This document shows, one piece after another, positions 38,271 through 46,241 of a stretch of 64,000 nt of DNA (the stretch's first letter is position 1; every line of letters starts with the position of its first letter). The notes below the pieces were generated by a model, which saw only the letters and a list, made by a program, of their open reading frames with translations, ran no database searches and was not told the origin of the DNA. The stretch comes from Urechis unicinctus (Eukaryota; Annelida; Polychaeta; Xenopneusta; Urechidae). Location: contig CM067356.1 in NCBI GenBank assembly GCA_034190875.2, positions 50,727,263 through 50,791,262 of the forward strand. The letters are read 5' to 3'. Made by a program: the position numbers and the translations under genes.

Positions 38271-38873
38271 ATGGTATACGCAATGACTTGTGCAGAGAGA
38301 GCAAAGACCGTAGGTAAAGAATTGGAAGCAAAGACTGGGAAGCGTCCACCGTATGCCTCTTCTAAGACAGCCTTGGAAGAGCAGGAGGCGCAGTTGAAGG
38401 CCCTAGGCGATTCTGCCCACGCGCAAGTTCGAGAGACACAAATGACTCATGCAGAGACAGCAAAGGCCGCACGCAAAGAATTGGAGGCAAAGACTGGGAA
38501 GCGTCCACCGTATGCCTTTTCTAAGACAGCCTTGGAAGAGGCGCAGTTGAAGGCCCTAGACCTGCAAAAGGTGGTCCCAAAAGTTCGTAATGAGATACTG
38601 CCTCCACAAGACGCTCCTTGGCACACGCATACGAAACTGCCAAAGATGAGTTTGACCAAGATGACGTGTCGATGCTTTGGACAACCTGGAGCACCAACGC
38701 AGGCTCCGACGCCGGGCTCACCACATAACGCGCAAAAGAAATCCTCGAGAAGTTTTCCCCAGGCAAACATATACTACGAATCAAGTTTCTGCAGGAAGAC
38801 CGAGGGGGCGTGTGGCAGCTCAGAGATAAATATCTGCCCTTGCGGGATAAGAACAAGAACATCGTTCTGCTAA
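38271..38873 (+). pseudogene. N-terminal part of the element's polyprotein, with a 159-bp internal duplication
   Basis: A 200-codon frame starting 9 bp inside the left repeat. It is rich in Ala, Lys and Glu and probably helical. It contains a tandem duplication of 53 codons: the unit beginning at 38,292 (AERAKTVGKELEAKTGKRPP) recurs at 38,451 (AETAKAARKELEAKTGKRPP), so the period is 159 bp. After about 38,580 the frame no longer fits. A different frame (AYETAKDEFDQDDVS, then ILRIKFLQEDRGGVW) leads toward the polymerase, so this ORF's C-terminus is probably out of frame. Its function is not recognised. By position it precedes the polymerase, where a terminal-protein or exonuclease region could lie, but I see no motif to prove either. 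Confidence 0.55.
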
Positions 38874-40490
38874 CAAAAAACACACGCCCAGGGGTCTTGG
38901 TAGGAATCAATCAGAAATACTATAGGCATGCATATGCGGTGCCGGAAGTCTCTCGGCACATATGTGGTCCGTGAGGCAGATGTCCAAAAGCTCTCCCCGA
39001 TGACAACTGCGTGGCCAAGCGAGTCCTGGAATATTTCGTGCGGCAGCAGATGGCAACGGATTCACTGAGAAAAGAAAAGAAAAGAAGGGGTGCACGACGC
39101 CGGAGCACGAATAGGTGATCTACCTGTGTTAGAAAGCATCCTTTCTCGCAGCATTGTCGTTTGTGACATTGCCAGCAGCAAAATATACCAGGGCACAAGA
39201 TATAAGCACTGGGCTCCCATTGGGATTGTTCTTCACAATGGCCATGCCTGGTCGGCCAATCTCTCGTTTACACGCACCCACACCGTAGACTTCTATGAAG
39301 GCGACATCTGGGAATCAATTCAGGAAACCACCAGGGATCGACCTCGGGCAGTGTGGCTTCTGGGGCTCGGTGACACCACCCTGACCATTGACCAGTACAT
39401 ACTCTATCGACCTCGGGCTCTACAAAAGCATATACATATATATGCACATCTCTTGGGGCCTCTGATCTCTCCGGTCGGGCTGTAGGTTCTAACCACGCAG
39501 CCAGCATACATGCACGTGAGAAAAACCAATGGCGACCTACACCTTCTGGATATCTACCCGACGTTCAGGCTGCCTGTGTTGAGTATAGTAACGGCGGGGT
39601 GTGGAACAGCATGGATTACAAAACAGAGGATGTGACCGAGATCGACATGAAACACTGCTATCCAGCGTCCATCCAAGGACTGGGTGATTGCGCCCCCAGG
39701 TTTGCCCACTTCAGTCACCCACGCCACCGGTTCCGACGAGTGGCCATCAACGGACCACTGCCTGGGCACGACGCCACAGGATTTGCAGAAGTGGTTGCAT
39801 GGGAGTTTGCCGCAGGAGTACATCCAGTGGTCGTGCACTGGGTAGGTGGTCATTTCAGAGCAAAGAAATGGGTGCCACTTGCGCTACTTGTCTTCCTAGT
39901 GGAACGCCGGGTCCTTGTCTCACTCCATCTGCGAGAGGCCATCATATCCTTTGAAAAGCAAACAGACGTGTGGATGCCTTCCGACAGAAATTTGGGCCGT
40001 AACCTGATCGGGAAGCTCACACAGGGACAAAGCGTAGAGTGCAAAAACCTTACCCGACGCCTGGTGGCTTGCGAGGCCGAGAAAGTGCATGATATGTTGG
40101 TCCCGATCGCTGTCCAATTGGCAGGGTGCTGATATACTACGACAGCAACCAGGCTCAATATACTCATCTCCGAGCCAGCATGTTAGGCTATGTGTACATC
40201 AACCTGATATTCATGCTACACGCTTCCAACCGAAGGAAGTGGTGCGAGTGGCCACCGACTCCATCTACATCTACAAAGAAAGCCTGGCAAAGATCAGCCG
40301 CGGGGTGCCCAGCTATGCCCGCAACGCCACCGGGGCTCTACCTGGTCAGTGGCGAGACAAAGGCGATAGACTCAAACAGGGAGCCAAATATGCTTTCTAT
40401 TCTCCTAGTATAGAAATGCAGGCGAACGCGAAGCTTCCACCGCCAGTGTTGTCCCCTTCCATCTACGATCCCCTGTCCACAAAGGAGCTC
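38740..40490 (+). pseudogene. Family-B (probably protein-primed) DNA polymerase, frameshifted
   Basis: Successive + frames give one continuous similarity. 38,768-38,973 holds RIKFLQEDRGGVWQLRDKYL; 39,003-39,116 holds DDNCVAKRVLEYFV; 39,090-39,430 holds VLHNGHAWSANLSF and TVDFYEGDIWE. 39,450-40,132 holds motif A as IDMKHCYPAS at 39,641-39,670 (the family pattern D-x2-SLYPS). About 40,130-40,220 holds LRASMLGYVYINL, in the position of motif B. 40,248-40,277 holds motif C as VATDSIYIYK with the catalytic Asp. At least five frameshifts and one internal TAA break it. The catalytic Asp residues of motifs A and C remain. It reads into the helicase without a stop, so the intact ancestor was probably one fused polymerase-helicase protein. 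I cannot identify the three exonuclease motifs with confidence. Confidence 0.75.
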
Positions 40491-41205
40491 TCCTACCTGG
40501 CGGATGGTGGTGGTAGTGGAAAGACCACAAGGGCAATAGATCTATTTAAAGACGTCCAGCCACTGGTGCTCACGCCTACTCATCGCCTAGCCAAAAGCAT
40601 GAGAGAGTGGGGGGCAGCAGATGCACAAACCTATCATAGCTTCTTCCGGTGGTGTGGCGATAAAGACTGGTCACCAGAAGTGATGGGGAAGAAGTGGATT
40701 CCCCGAGTCTTGATCTGGGATGAGATCTGCACTGTGCCTATAGCCCAGCTCGAAATCTTCCTTGGGTGGCTGTGGGATAAAGGCACGCAGGTTGTATGCT
40801 GGGGGGACCCAGGACAGCCTCCTCCCATCTCTGGCGAGCCCCCACACCAATGGTTGAGAGACCATGCTGACTACTACGAAGATGTGGAGACAGACTAAAG
40901 GGCAAAGGATCCGGCACTACAAAAACTAAAGCAATCCATACGGTTGGAATCCAACGCCACGCAGTGTAGGCTGACACGGAAAGCAACGAACCTGTGGAAA
41001 TGGGACGACTTTGTCCAGCAGTGGCATCCAGGGGATATGGTCCTAGCCTCGCGCATATCGATATGCGACCAGATCACAGACATCCTCTTGGAACGACACA
41101 GAGTTCTATTACCCAACATACCAGTGCCGCTGATATATCACCCAAAGAGCATTCGTCATCAGAACAGGCTTGTTTCCATACCCGGCGGTGGTGTGTGCCA
41201 CCAAA
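40491..41205 (+). pseudogene. SF1 (Pif1/RecD-like) helicase domain, C-terminal motifs missing
   Basis: In frame with polymerase motif C: Walker A is GGGSGKTT (40,506-40,529), preceded by LSYLAD. TPTHRLAKSM is a motif Ia-like segment. Walker B is VLIWDEIC (40,707-40,730). Motif III is GDPGQPPPISGE (about 40,804-40,840), with the Gly-Asp-x-x-Gln pattern of SF1. A TAA at 40,896-40,898 interrupts it. A second frame continues with WHPGDMVLASR and LIYHPKSIRHQNRLVSIPGGG to about 41,195. The next ~40 bp lead straight to the HNH linker. SF1 motifs V and VI (Ser-Gln-Gly and the Arg-finger segment) are absent, pointing to an internal deletion of perhaps 100 codons. It would have unwound DNA during replication of the element. 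Confidence 0.75.
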
Positions 41206-41235
41206 TCCGGAACCACGGTCGCCACGACCGCCACC

Positions 41236-41490
41236 GCCTCCACCAAACAGGGATGTGGTTGCAGCAAAGCTATCAAAATATAAAAAGCAAGATGCAAAGC
41301 GGGGGCGCCAAACGGACGTGAATGTGGACCATGTGCTGGTCATGTGCGAGGCGCAAGAAGGGCGGTGTGCCAACTGCAACATTCCTGTGCTGTTGGAGGG
41401 CTATTCGCAGTGGGAAGAAGAGCAGTGGACGCTGGACGGAAAAAAATAACTCAGAGGGTCACTGCGTTGTGGGTGGGCTGGGTCGGGAAG
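41236..41490 (+). pseudogene. HNH-like zinc endonuclease remnant
   Basis: The frame ending at 41,449 holds AAKLSKYKKQDAKRG, VDHVLVMCEAQEGRCANCN (a C-x-x-C pair at 41,366-41,377) and EEQWTLDGKK. The adjacent frame then gives NNSEGH. Together these resemble the Cys-Cys, W-x-x-D-R and N-x-x-G-H layout of endonuclease VII/HNH domains. A frameshift falls between DGKK and NNSEGH near 41,445. The second Cys pair expected further on is replaced by a G/T-rich stretch (41,460-41,530). It could have nicked DNA for replication or mobility. This copy cannot be functional. Confidence 0.6.
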
Positions 41491-41558
41491 ACTGGGGTGT
41501 GGGTGGGCGTGGGTGGGTGGGAATACCTTTTGAAGCTATAGTGTTGAGTACAAATACT

Positions 41559-42076
41559 ATGCCAACCACAGAATACCTCTCCGAAGAAGCGGTGCAAAAC
41601 CTACGGGCAGACAAGGGAAGAATCTCCTTCGCTGCCGCGAAAAAGAAATTTGGCATCGGGTCCACTAGGCTATCGAAAATATGGGCAACAGAGGGACCAG
41701 CTAGCTCTATGGAGGACTCTGAGAGTAGCAATCCAAATGGCCTCCCAACCATGGTTACTAGTAGCAAACCCAAGGGGGTACTGACCCTCCCACCAAAGTC
41801 TACTACAATGGATTTCGGAAGTAGCCCCACCCATCTACCATTCCCGCCACAATATGGACCACCCTCTCTATACGATTTCTATTATACAATACGAAATATA
41901 GAAAAAAAGTGAACGATATAGAAAAAAAAGTTGACGATATTGCAGAATCCTTAGAGACGGAAATAGACGATAATTTGTCGGTTCTGGAAGACGATATAGA
42001 AGAGGTTGGAACCAGTGTAGGAACCATTGCGGACCTAGCGTCGTTTTCGACAAGATTACAAATGGGGGATATGTAG
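41559..42076 (+). pseudogene. Small HTH / coiled-coil protein of the element, frame broken in an A run
   Basis: From the ATG at 41,559 (MPTTEYLSEEAVQNLRAD), residues about 8-45 look like a helix-turn-helix (SFAAAKKKFGIGSTRLSKIW). A Pro/Ser-rich middle follows. The frame stops at 41,912 in a run of seven A. One base further on, the neighbouring frame encodes a heptad-like coiled coil (VNDIEKKVDDIAESLETEI and onward) to a TAG at 42,074. A tandem-like neighbour motif keeps eight A, which supports loss of one A here. A third frame, offset in a run of five G at 42,064-42,068, gives a hydrophobic segment (YVGVVAFLAWKVWKI) and then PNPEPAAPKPTPIRDPFY. The ancestral protein was probably HTH, coiled coil and membrane-like helix. 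Its role is unknown. Confidence 0.55.
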
Positions 42077-42200
42077 GAGTTGTCGCATTTCTTGCATGGA
42101 AGGTCTGGAAAATTACAAAAAGCCACACCGAAGCCGCATCGAATTTCCTACCAAACCCAGAACCGGCGGCCCCCAAGCCTACCCCAATTCGGGACCCTTT

Positions 42201-42473
42201 CTATATTTGTCTACATCGTTTTTCTGTCCAGCGGAGCACATCGCGTTCCCGCTTAGAACCACAAGATGCGCAAATCTGCAAACTCGAGCTGGTTGCGCGT
42301 CCAAAGTGTATGCAGGAGGCCGGTGGGTTTCCCTTGTACGTGCTTGCTCGCCACCGGTGCTGCTTGCAGTATTCGAATTTGCAAGCCTTTCCACATAGCT
42401 TGTGTGATCTCAATCTAGGCCATGCACAAGCGTTGATAGCGCGACGGGTAGGTTTCTGTAATCCATATGCCAT
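42201..42473 (-). CDS. Antisense Cys/His-rich small protein of the element
   Basis: A minus frame of 90 codons from the ATG at 42,473, convergent with the other frames and starting 15 bp inside the right terminal repeat. It has a regular metal-ligand pattern: C-x10-C-x3-C-x4-C-x2-H (ACAWPRLRSHKLCGK, then CKFEYCKQH), later CIHFGRA and ICASCGSKRERD, ending in a basic tail. This suggests two small zinc-binding folds able to bind nucleic acid. The frame is intact, unlike the polymerase. Against it, the opposite strand is also open here for about 180 codons, so one of the two frames is a shadow. I favour this one because of the ordered Cys/His spacing. Confidence 0.5.
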   Translation of the reverse strand: MAYGLQKPTRRAINACAWPRLRSHKLCGKACKFEYCKQHRWRASTYKGNPPASCIHFGRATSSSLQICASCGSKRERDVLRWTEKRCRQI

Positions 42474-42487
42474 TGTGTTTACCACAT

Positions 42488-42685
42488 CATTAGTCTTAAT
42501 GCTTGTCAAATATGGTCACAAAGGAGCGGACTTTGACCCGTTGCGGCCTGCTGCGTTGGCTGGCTGCATGTGGAGGTTCCCGTGGTATAGAGGCTAGCTG
42601 CGGTTCCAAAACGACATTTGTACTAGGCTGGGGCCAAGGTTCGCCCCATGTAGGCCACAAATGTATGACCAAAAGTACGCTCTCA
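42488..42685 (-). repeat. Right terminal inverted repeat
   Basis: Inverse copy of 38,064-38,262. The outermost shared base is at 42,685. The following bases (tacttattc) match nothing just left of 38,064, so no target duplication is seen. The antisense Cys-rich frame starts 15 bp inside its inner end. Confidence 0.95.
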
Positions 42686-42689
42686 TACT

Positions 42690-43150
42690 TATTCATGTTG
42701 CACCACAATACCCAATTCATGAATTATCAGTAATGTTCATCGAAAATGGCCACACAGGAAACCTTGAGTATTCGTGATCTACCATGAACGTTAAATGGCC
42801 ACTTTTACAACTGAATATTAATGAATATTCATGGTAACCCGCACCATGAATAATTATGCGTATTCATGTTGCCACACAATATTTAATTCATGAATTATCA
42901 GAAATTTTCATGGATAATGGTCCCACAGTGGCACAGGCAACCTTGAGTATTCGTGATCTACTATGAAGGTTAAATGGCCACTTTTACAATTGAACATTGA
43001 TGAAAATTCATGGTAAACCACACCATGAATAATCATGCATATTCATGTTGCCCCCACAAGATTTAATTCATGAATTATCAGTAATGTTCATTGATAATGG
43101 TCATACAGGCAGTCGCGAGTATTTGTAATCTACCATGAACGTTAAATGGT
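42690..43150. repeat. Tandem repeat, about three units of 171-179 bp
   Basis: Units begin at about 42,691, 42,862 and 43,041, each with attcatgttgc and then 'ttcatgaattatcag' and 'gtgatctaccatgaa'-like tracts. The third is truncated. The array starts 5 bp after the right end of the 4.6-kb element. The left flank of the element shows no unit, so the element sits at the array edge or has replaced part of it. The stretch 43,232-43,990 after it has no recognised content apart from the gene's upstream region. Confidence 0.85.
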
Positions 43151-43184
43151 ATCCTTTTATCTCTTAACGTTTACGCATATTCAT

Positions 43185-43231
43185 TAGCTCTTTCGAACTA
43201 AGTACGGGAGTGATGCATGCACTCCCTCTTA
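43185..43231 (+). repeat. 47-bp direct repeat, copy 1, with hairpin
   Basis: Identical over 47 bp to 45,692-45,738. It contains GGGAGTG-atgcatg-CACTCCC, a 7-bp perfect stem with a 7-nt loop whose centre (atgcat) is itself palindromic. It lies 0.8 kb upstream of the two-exon gene. Confidence 0.9.
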
Positions 43232-43999
43232 AGGTGATAAATTGAACCTGACGTTGGTCTTTTGGGCTAATATTCATCGCTAGCCCTGTATGAATAATCT
43301 TGTATATTTATGATGCGTCACAAGACTCAATTCATGAAAATTCAGAGATATTCATGATCAAGTCTGATACAATTTTTAAAAACACGCCATACTGTTGAAT
43401 AATAAGGGAAATGAAATGTCTAATAGGTATCCCAACTGCCCACCTGATCCACCAATAGTCTATGCGTGAGCAGTAAAATTTAGTGATTTTTAGTTTATTG
43501 TTGTGTTCTAAGTTGAAAACCAATTAAAATAATATAAACATTTAAAAAAAGATCACTCTTTCTTTTTCCCCATCATACCAATAACTTTGAAATATGATTT
43601 TACTTACTTTAAAAAGAAATACATATAGTAGACGATGTTTTTGCTTAATGACGCCTTTTGTTTCAACTAATTATGGAGGCTAATTATCACTGGGGTCCTT
43701 CAACATGCTCGCGCTAATTAACGGTGGGTAGCATAAAGTTGCAAATGGTCTTATTTTAAACCGTGGATTTCAAGCCATTGTTTCGTATTTTTACCAACAA
43801 CAAAATATAAGCCCATCTAGCTGAATTTTCAACTTTAAAATTTCAACTGACTGCCCTGTCAAAACGGGACCACGGATTTTCAAGGTTTTTACACCAGGAT
43901 AAAGATATTTTTGTAAAGACAGATTTCCCCCTCCTCGTAAATACGGACCGAAAACGGCGAGAAAGCGCAACTACGAAAACGAAGGATAGCTGTACTAAG

Positions 44000-44926
44000 A
44001 TGGCGGCGACAACAAACTCGAATCCCGCCTCCGTCGTTACTTTTGAAACTCCGGTTTGTGAGGACAAATTAAGGAAGATTTTCACAGAAATCGGTAAGAA
44101 AACCATTGTAGAATAATTAATATTGTAGTACATGTAAATTATATTGTGTTATACTGCATACGTTTTGAGCAGTGAAGCAGATTAGAGTGACCGTTTTCGC
44201 GCTCGTCATCTGTAGTGTGGAACACGTGTTAATCAAGCTCACTTTGGAGATTTTCGGCGATAAATATCTGCTATCATCGGAGTTATGAAACCGAACTAAC
44301 CCTTCATATTAATTTACAATGAAGTTAACAGTATATATTTCATAATAATGGCCATTTATTTGCAGCAGATTAATCAAACAGAGATATCTGCACAAAATAT
44401 TAAATCTATGATACATTTGACAAATAAGAAATATTCTTGCAAATATTTTAATTAATTTTGGTTGTCCAGATTAGATTCTTCTGTTGATAACCATTGCATT
44501 GTTCCTGAAATATGGAAAGTCTATCCTAAACATATCTATTGTCTAAATGAATGCATGCATGCATGATAACATATATTCTTGCCCTGACATCTATGATACA
44601 TTTTATATTTTTCAGGTGATGATACACAGGTAAAGTTGGAAGCCAGATTTTCGACTTTAGGACGAGGACGACCACCGTCTCTCCCGAAGTTGCAATGTAC
44701 CAATCGGCTGTTTCTTCAGGTCTATGCAATCAAGGTACGCCGGAATGCCTCATGGGAAACAGTTGTCAAATGGCTGTCACAGCTCTTTGGTGATTATCCA
44801 CAACACAGATTTAGGGCTTTGGTTGGGGGCATCATATCAGAATGTTTGAAATCTGAAACGAGGGAGAAATTTTATGACATTGTGGTCGAGAAAGTGTTGG
44901 TTCATGTTGTGACAGCCATGGATTAA
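44000..44926 (+). CDS. Two-exon gene, 134-residue protein of unknown function
   Basis: Exon 1 is 44,000-44,093, starting AAGATGGCGGCG, a common animal gene start. Its donor is tcg|gtaaga. Exon 2 is 44,616-44,926, after the acceptor ttttatatttttcag. The junction splits a Gly codon and the frame stays open to TAA at 44,924-44,926. The protein starts MAATTNSNPASVVTFETP and continues LRKIFTEIGDD, RFSTLGRGRPPSLPKLQC, ASWETVVKWLSQLFGDYP and EKFYDIVVEKVLVHVV. No membrane segment or signal peptide is seen. It is probably a small, mostly helical, soluble protein. I do not recognise the family. The clean splicing and uninterrupted frame make it the best-supported intact gene in the window. Confidence 0.75.
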
Positions 44927-45073
44927 GTCGTCAGAAGCTGCTTGACTTCACAGCCATTGTGACTGCTGCTAGAACTGGATACATTCATTTCCTCAGAGAA
45001 GTTATCATTTGAACATTTGTTTTGTGTTATATAGAAATTAAATTCTGTACAACATTTCAAGAATACGCGTCAC

Positions 45074-45439
45074 TTGCGCACAGAACTCGCAAAAATTCGT
45101 ACTGAAAGAGAGAAAGTGGGGAAATCGGTTGCGAGAAACCCTGAATCTATGCACAATTTTTTGGAGCGCAAGATACCTTTGTTGTCTTCGAACACAAGTG
45201 CACGTCATGTCAGTGAATCATCAGACATTGCAACAAGTTCCAGTAGTACCCCAAGTGGTAAACATAAAAGTGCTGTAAGAACAGGGACTGAAACTAAGAC
45301 CAAGGACGAATGTCTCCTGCTCAAGACTCGACTGTCAACGTATGAGGAACTTCGTTCTGAGAAGCGGGTAGAGATCAGAAGGTTAGATGGAAATCTACAA
45401 AGCACGGTTGGAACTTCGGAACTTAACGACAATTTGTAA
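45074..45439 (+). CDS. Possible exon: Ser/Lys/Glu-rich open frame
   Basis: An open frame of about 120 codons ending at TAA (45,437-45,439) and preceded by a possible acceptor (cttgcgcacag, 45,073-45,083), giving ELAKIRTEREKVGKSVARN. The rest is polar and low in hydrophobic residues: SSSSTPSGKHKS, then LLLKTRLSTYEELRSEKR. No ATG lies at its head, so it would be a terminal exon or a fragment. It is 150 bp past the stop of the two-exon gene. It might belong to a longer isoform, but an exon that joins in frame is not evident. Confidence 0.3.
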   Translation: MRTELAKIRTEREKVGKSVARNPESMHNFLERKIPLLSSNTSARHVSESSDIATSSSSTPSGKHKSAVRTGTETKTKDECLLLKTRLSTYEELRSEKRVEIRRLDGNLQSTVGTSELNDNL

Positions 45440-45691
45440 ATCTCGATATCTCCGCAATGACGTGACGGAATCAAAAAATTCGAAAACGAGGGGAAAATAG
45501 GGGTTTCCATCTACGTAATAGAAGAATTCCCTGTGGAAATCTCTACAACAGCCAATCCGTAGCCAGGATATCATTGATCGCCCTGCGCGGGATAAGCGAG
45601 AGACCCAAGCTGCGGTCTGCGGACATCGGCCCACGCCTACCGCTTGGGATTGCCACATACCTAATTAAAAAGGCTTAGTCAGTTAGTGTAG

Positions 45692-45738
45692 TAGCTCTTT
45701 CGAACTAAGTACGGGAGTGATGCATGCACTCCCTCTTA
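45692..45738 (+). repeat. 47-bp direct repeat, copy 2, with hairpin
   Basis: Exact copy of 43,185-43,231 in the same orientation, 2,507 bp away. The two copies bracket the two-exon gene and the following open frame. Flanking bases differ on both sides. Confidence 0.9.
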
Positions 45739-46199
45739 GTTCTGGCGCGCAACGCTATATTCCCGGCATAAGTCAACGGAATCATCAAGAGTTCCGCTGC
45801 TTTACCTAGTTTTAGCTAATAAAATCATCTCACCAAACATTTATTGGACCAGAAGCTGAATTTCAGCAAAAACAGTATCCTGTGAATAAGTATTTTGGCC
45901 TAAACACACCAAACGGTAATATCTGAGCCCGACTTGGCAACATGGCGGCGAGGCGGCGGAAACTGACCAGCGGGAGCATTCACCAATTGGAACATAGGCG
46001 AGACTACTCACAAGACGCGGGTTCACAGGGACTATCTGTGGCATGAAGCTAAAAGCTAAAATGACCTTGTCTAACATGTAGAAAAGGCCATTAACATTCA
46101 CTGTCGCACAAATATCACACCGAATCTCGAAGAAAGCAACGAAAACTTGGGGAAAAGGCGACAGGAATTATCAGCTATAGTTTTCACCTATGTTCTCAC

Positions 46200-46241
46200 C
46201 GCCTTATTTGCATCAGAAGTTTCTGGCGCTGTCTGGGACAT
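46200..46241 (-). CDS. Candidate first coding exon (minus strand)
   Basis: An ATG at 46,241 (minus) gives MSQTAPETSDANKA and ends on a good donor (gcg|gtgaga), within a locally CpG-rich stretch. It is short and I cannot place the next exon downstream, so it is a weak candidate. A plus-strand ATGGCGGCG at 45,942 in the same CpG-rich patch has no convincing donor. Confidence 0.2.

Larger units (their letters stand above)
38064..42685 (+). mobile_element. 4.6-kb element with terminal inverted repeats, B-type DNA polymerase, SF1 helicase and HNH remnant
   Basis: The element is defined by near-identical ends in inverted orientation (199 bp left, 198 bp right), both starting TGAGAGCGTACTTTTGG. Inside is DNA visibly richer in G and C than the surroundings. 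In order on the + strand it holds an N-terminal frame, polymerase motifs, helicase motifs, an HNH-like piece and a small HTH frame; a Cys/His-rich frame lies on the minus strand at the right end. B-type polymerases without an obvious host partner, together with long terminal repeats, are typical of linear DNAs that prime replication from a terminal protein, such as adenoviruses and Polintons. Polintons are usually 15-20 kb with integrase, ATPase, protease and capsid genes, none of which I see. I find no target-site duplication. Many frameshifts show that this copy is inactive. Confidence 0.8.

Noticed and set aside
38447-38910. Antisense frames of 107-129 codons across the element's first gene
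   Set aside because: They are shadows of the + frame and its duplication, with no motif.
45942-46034. ATGGCGGCG start on the plus strand (MAARRRKLTSGS)
   Set aside because: It stops after about 30 codons and no good donor precedes the stop.
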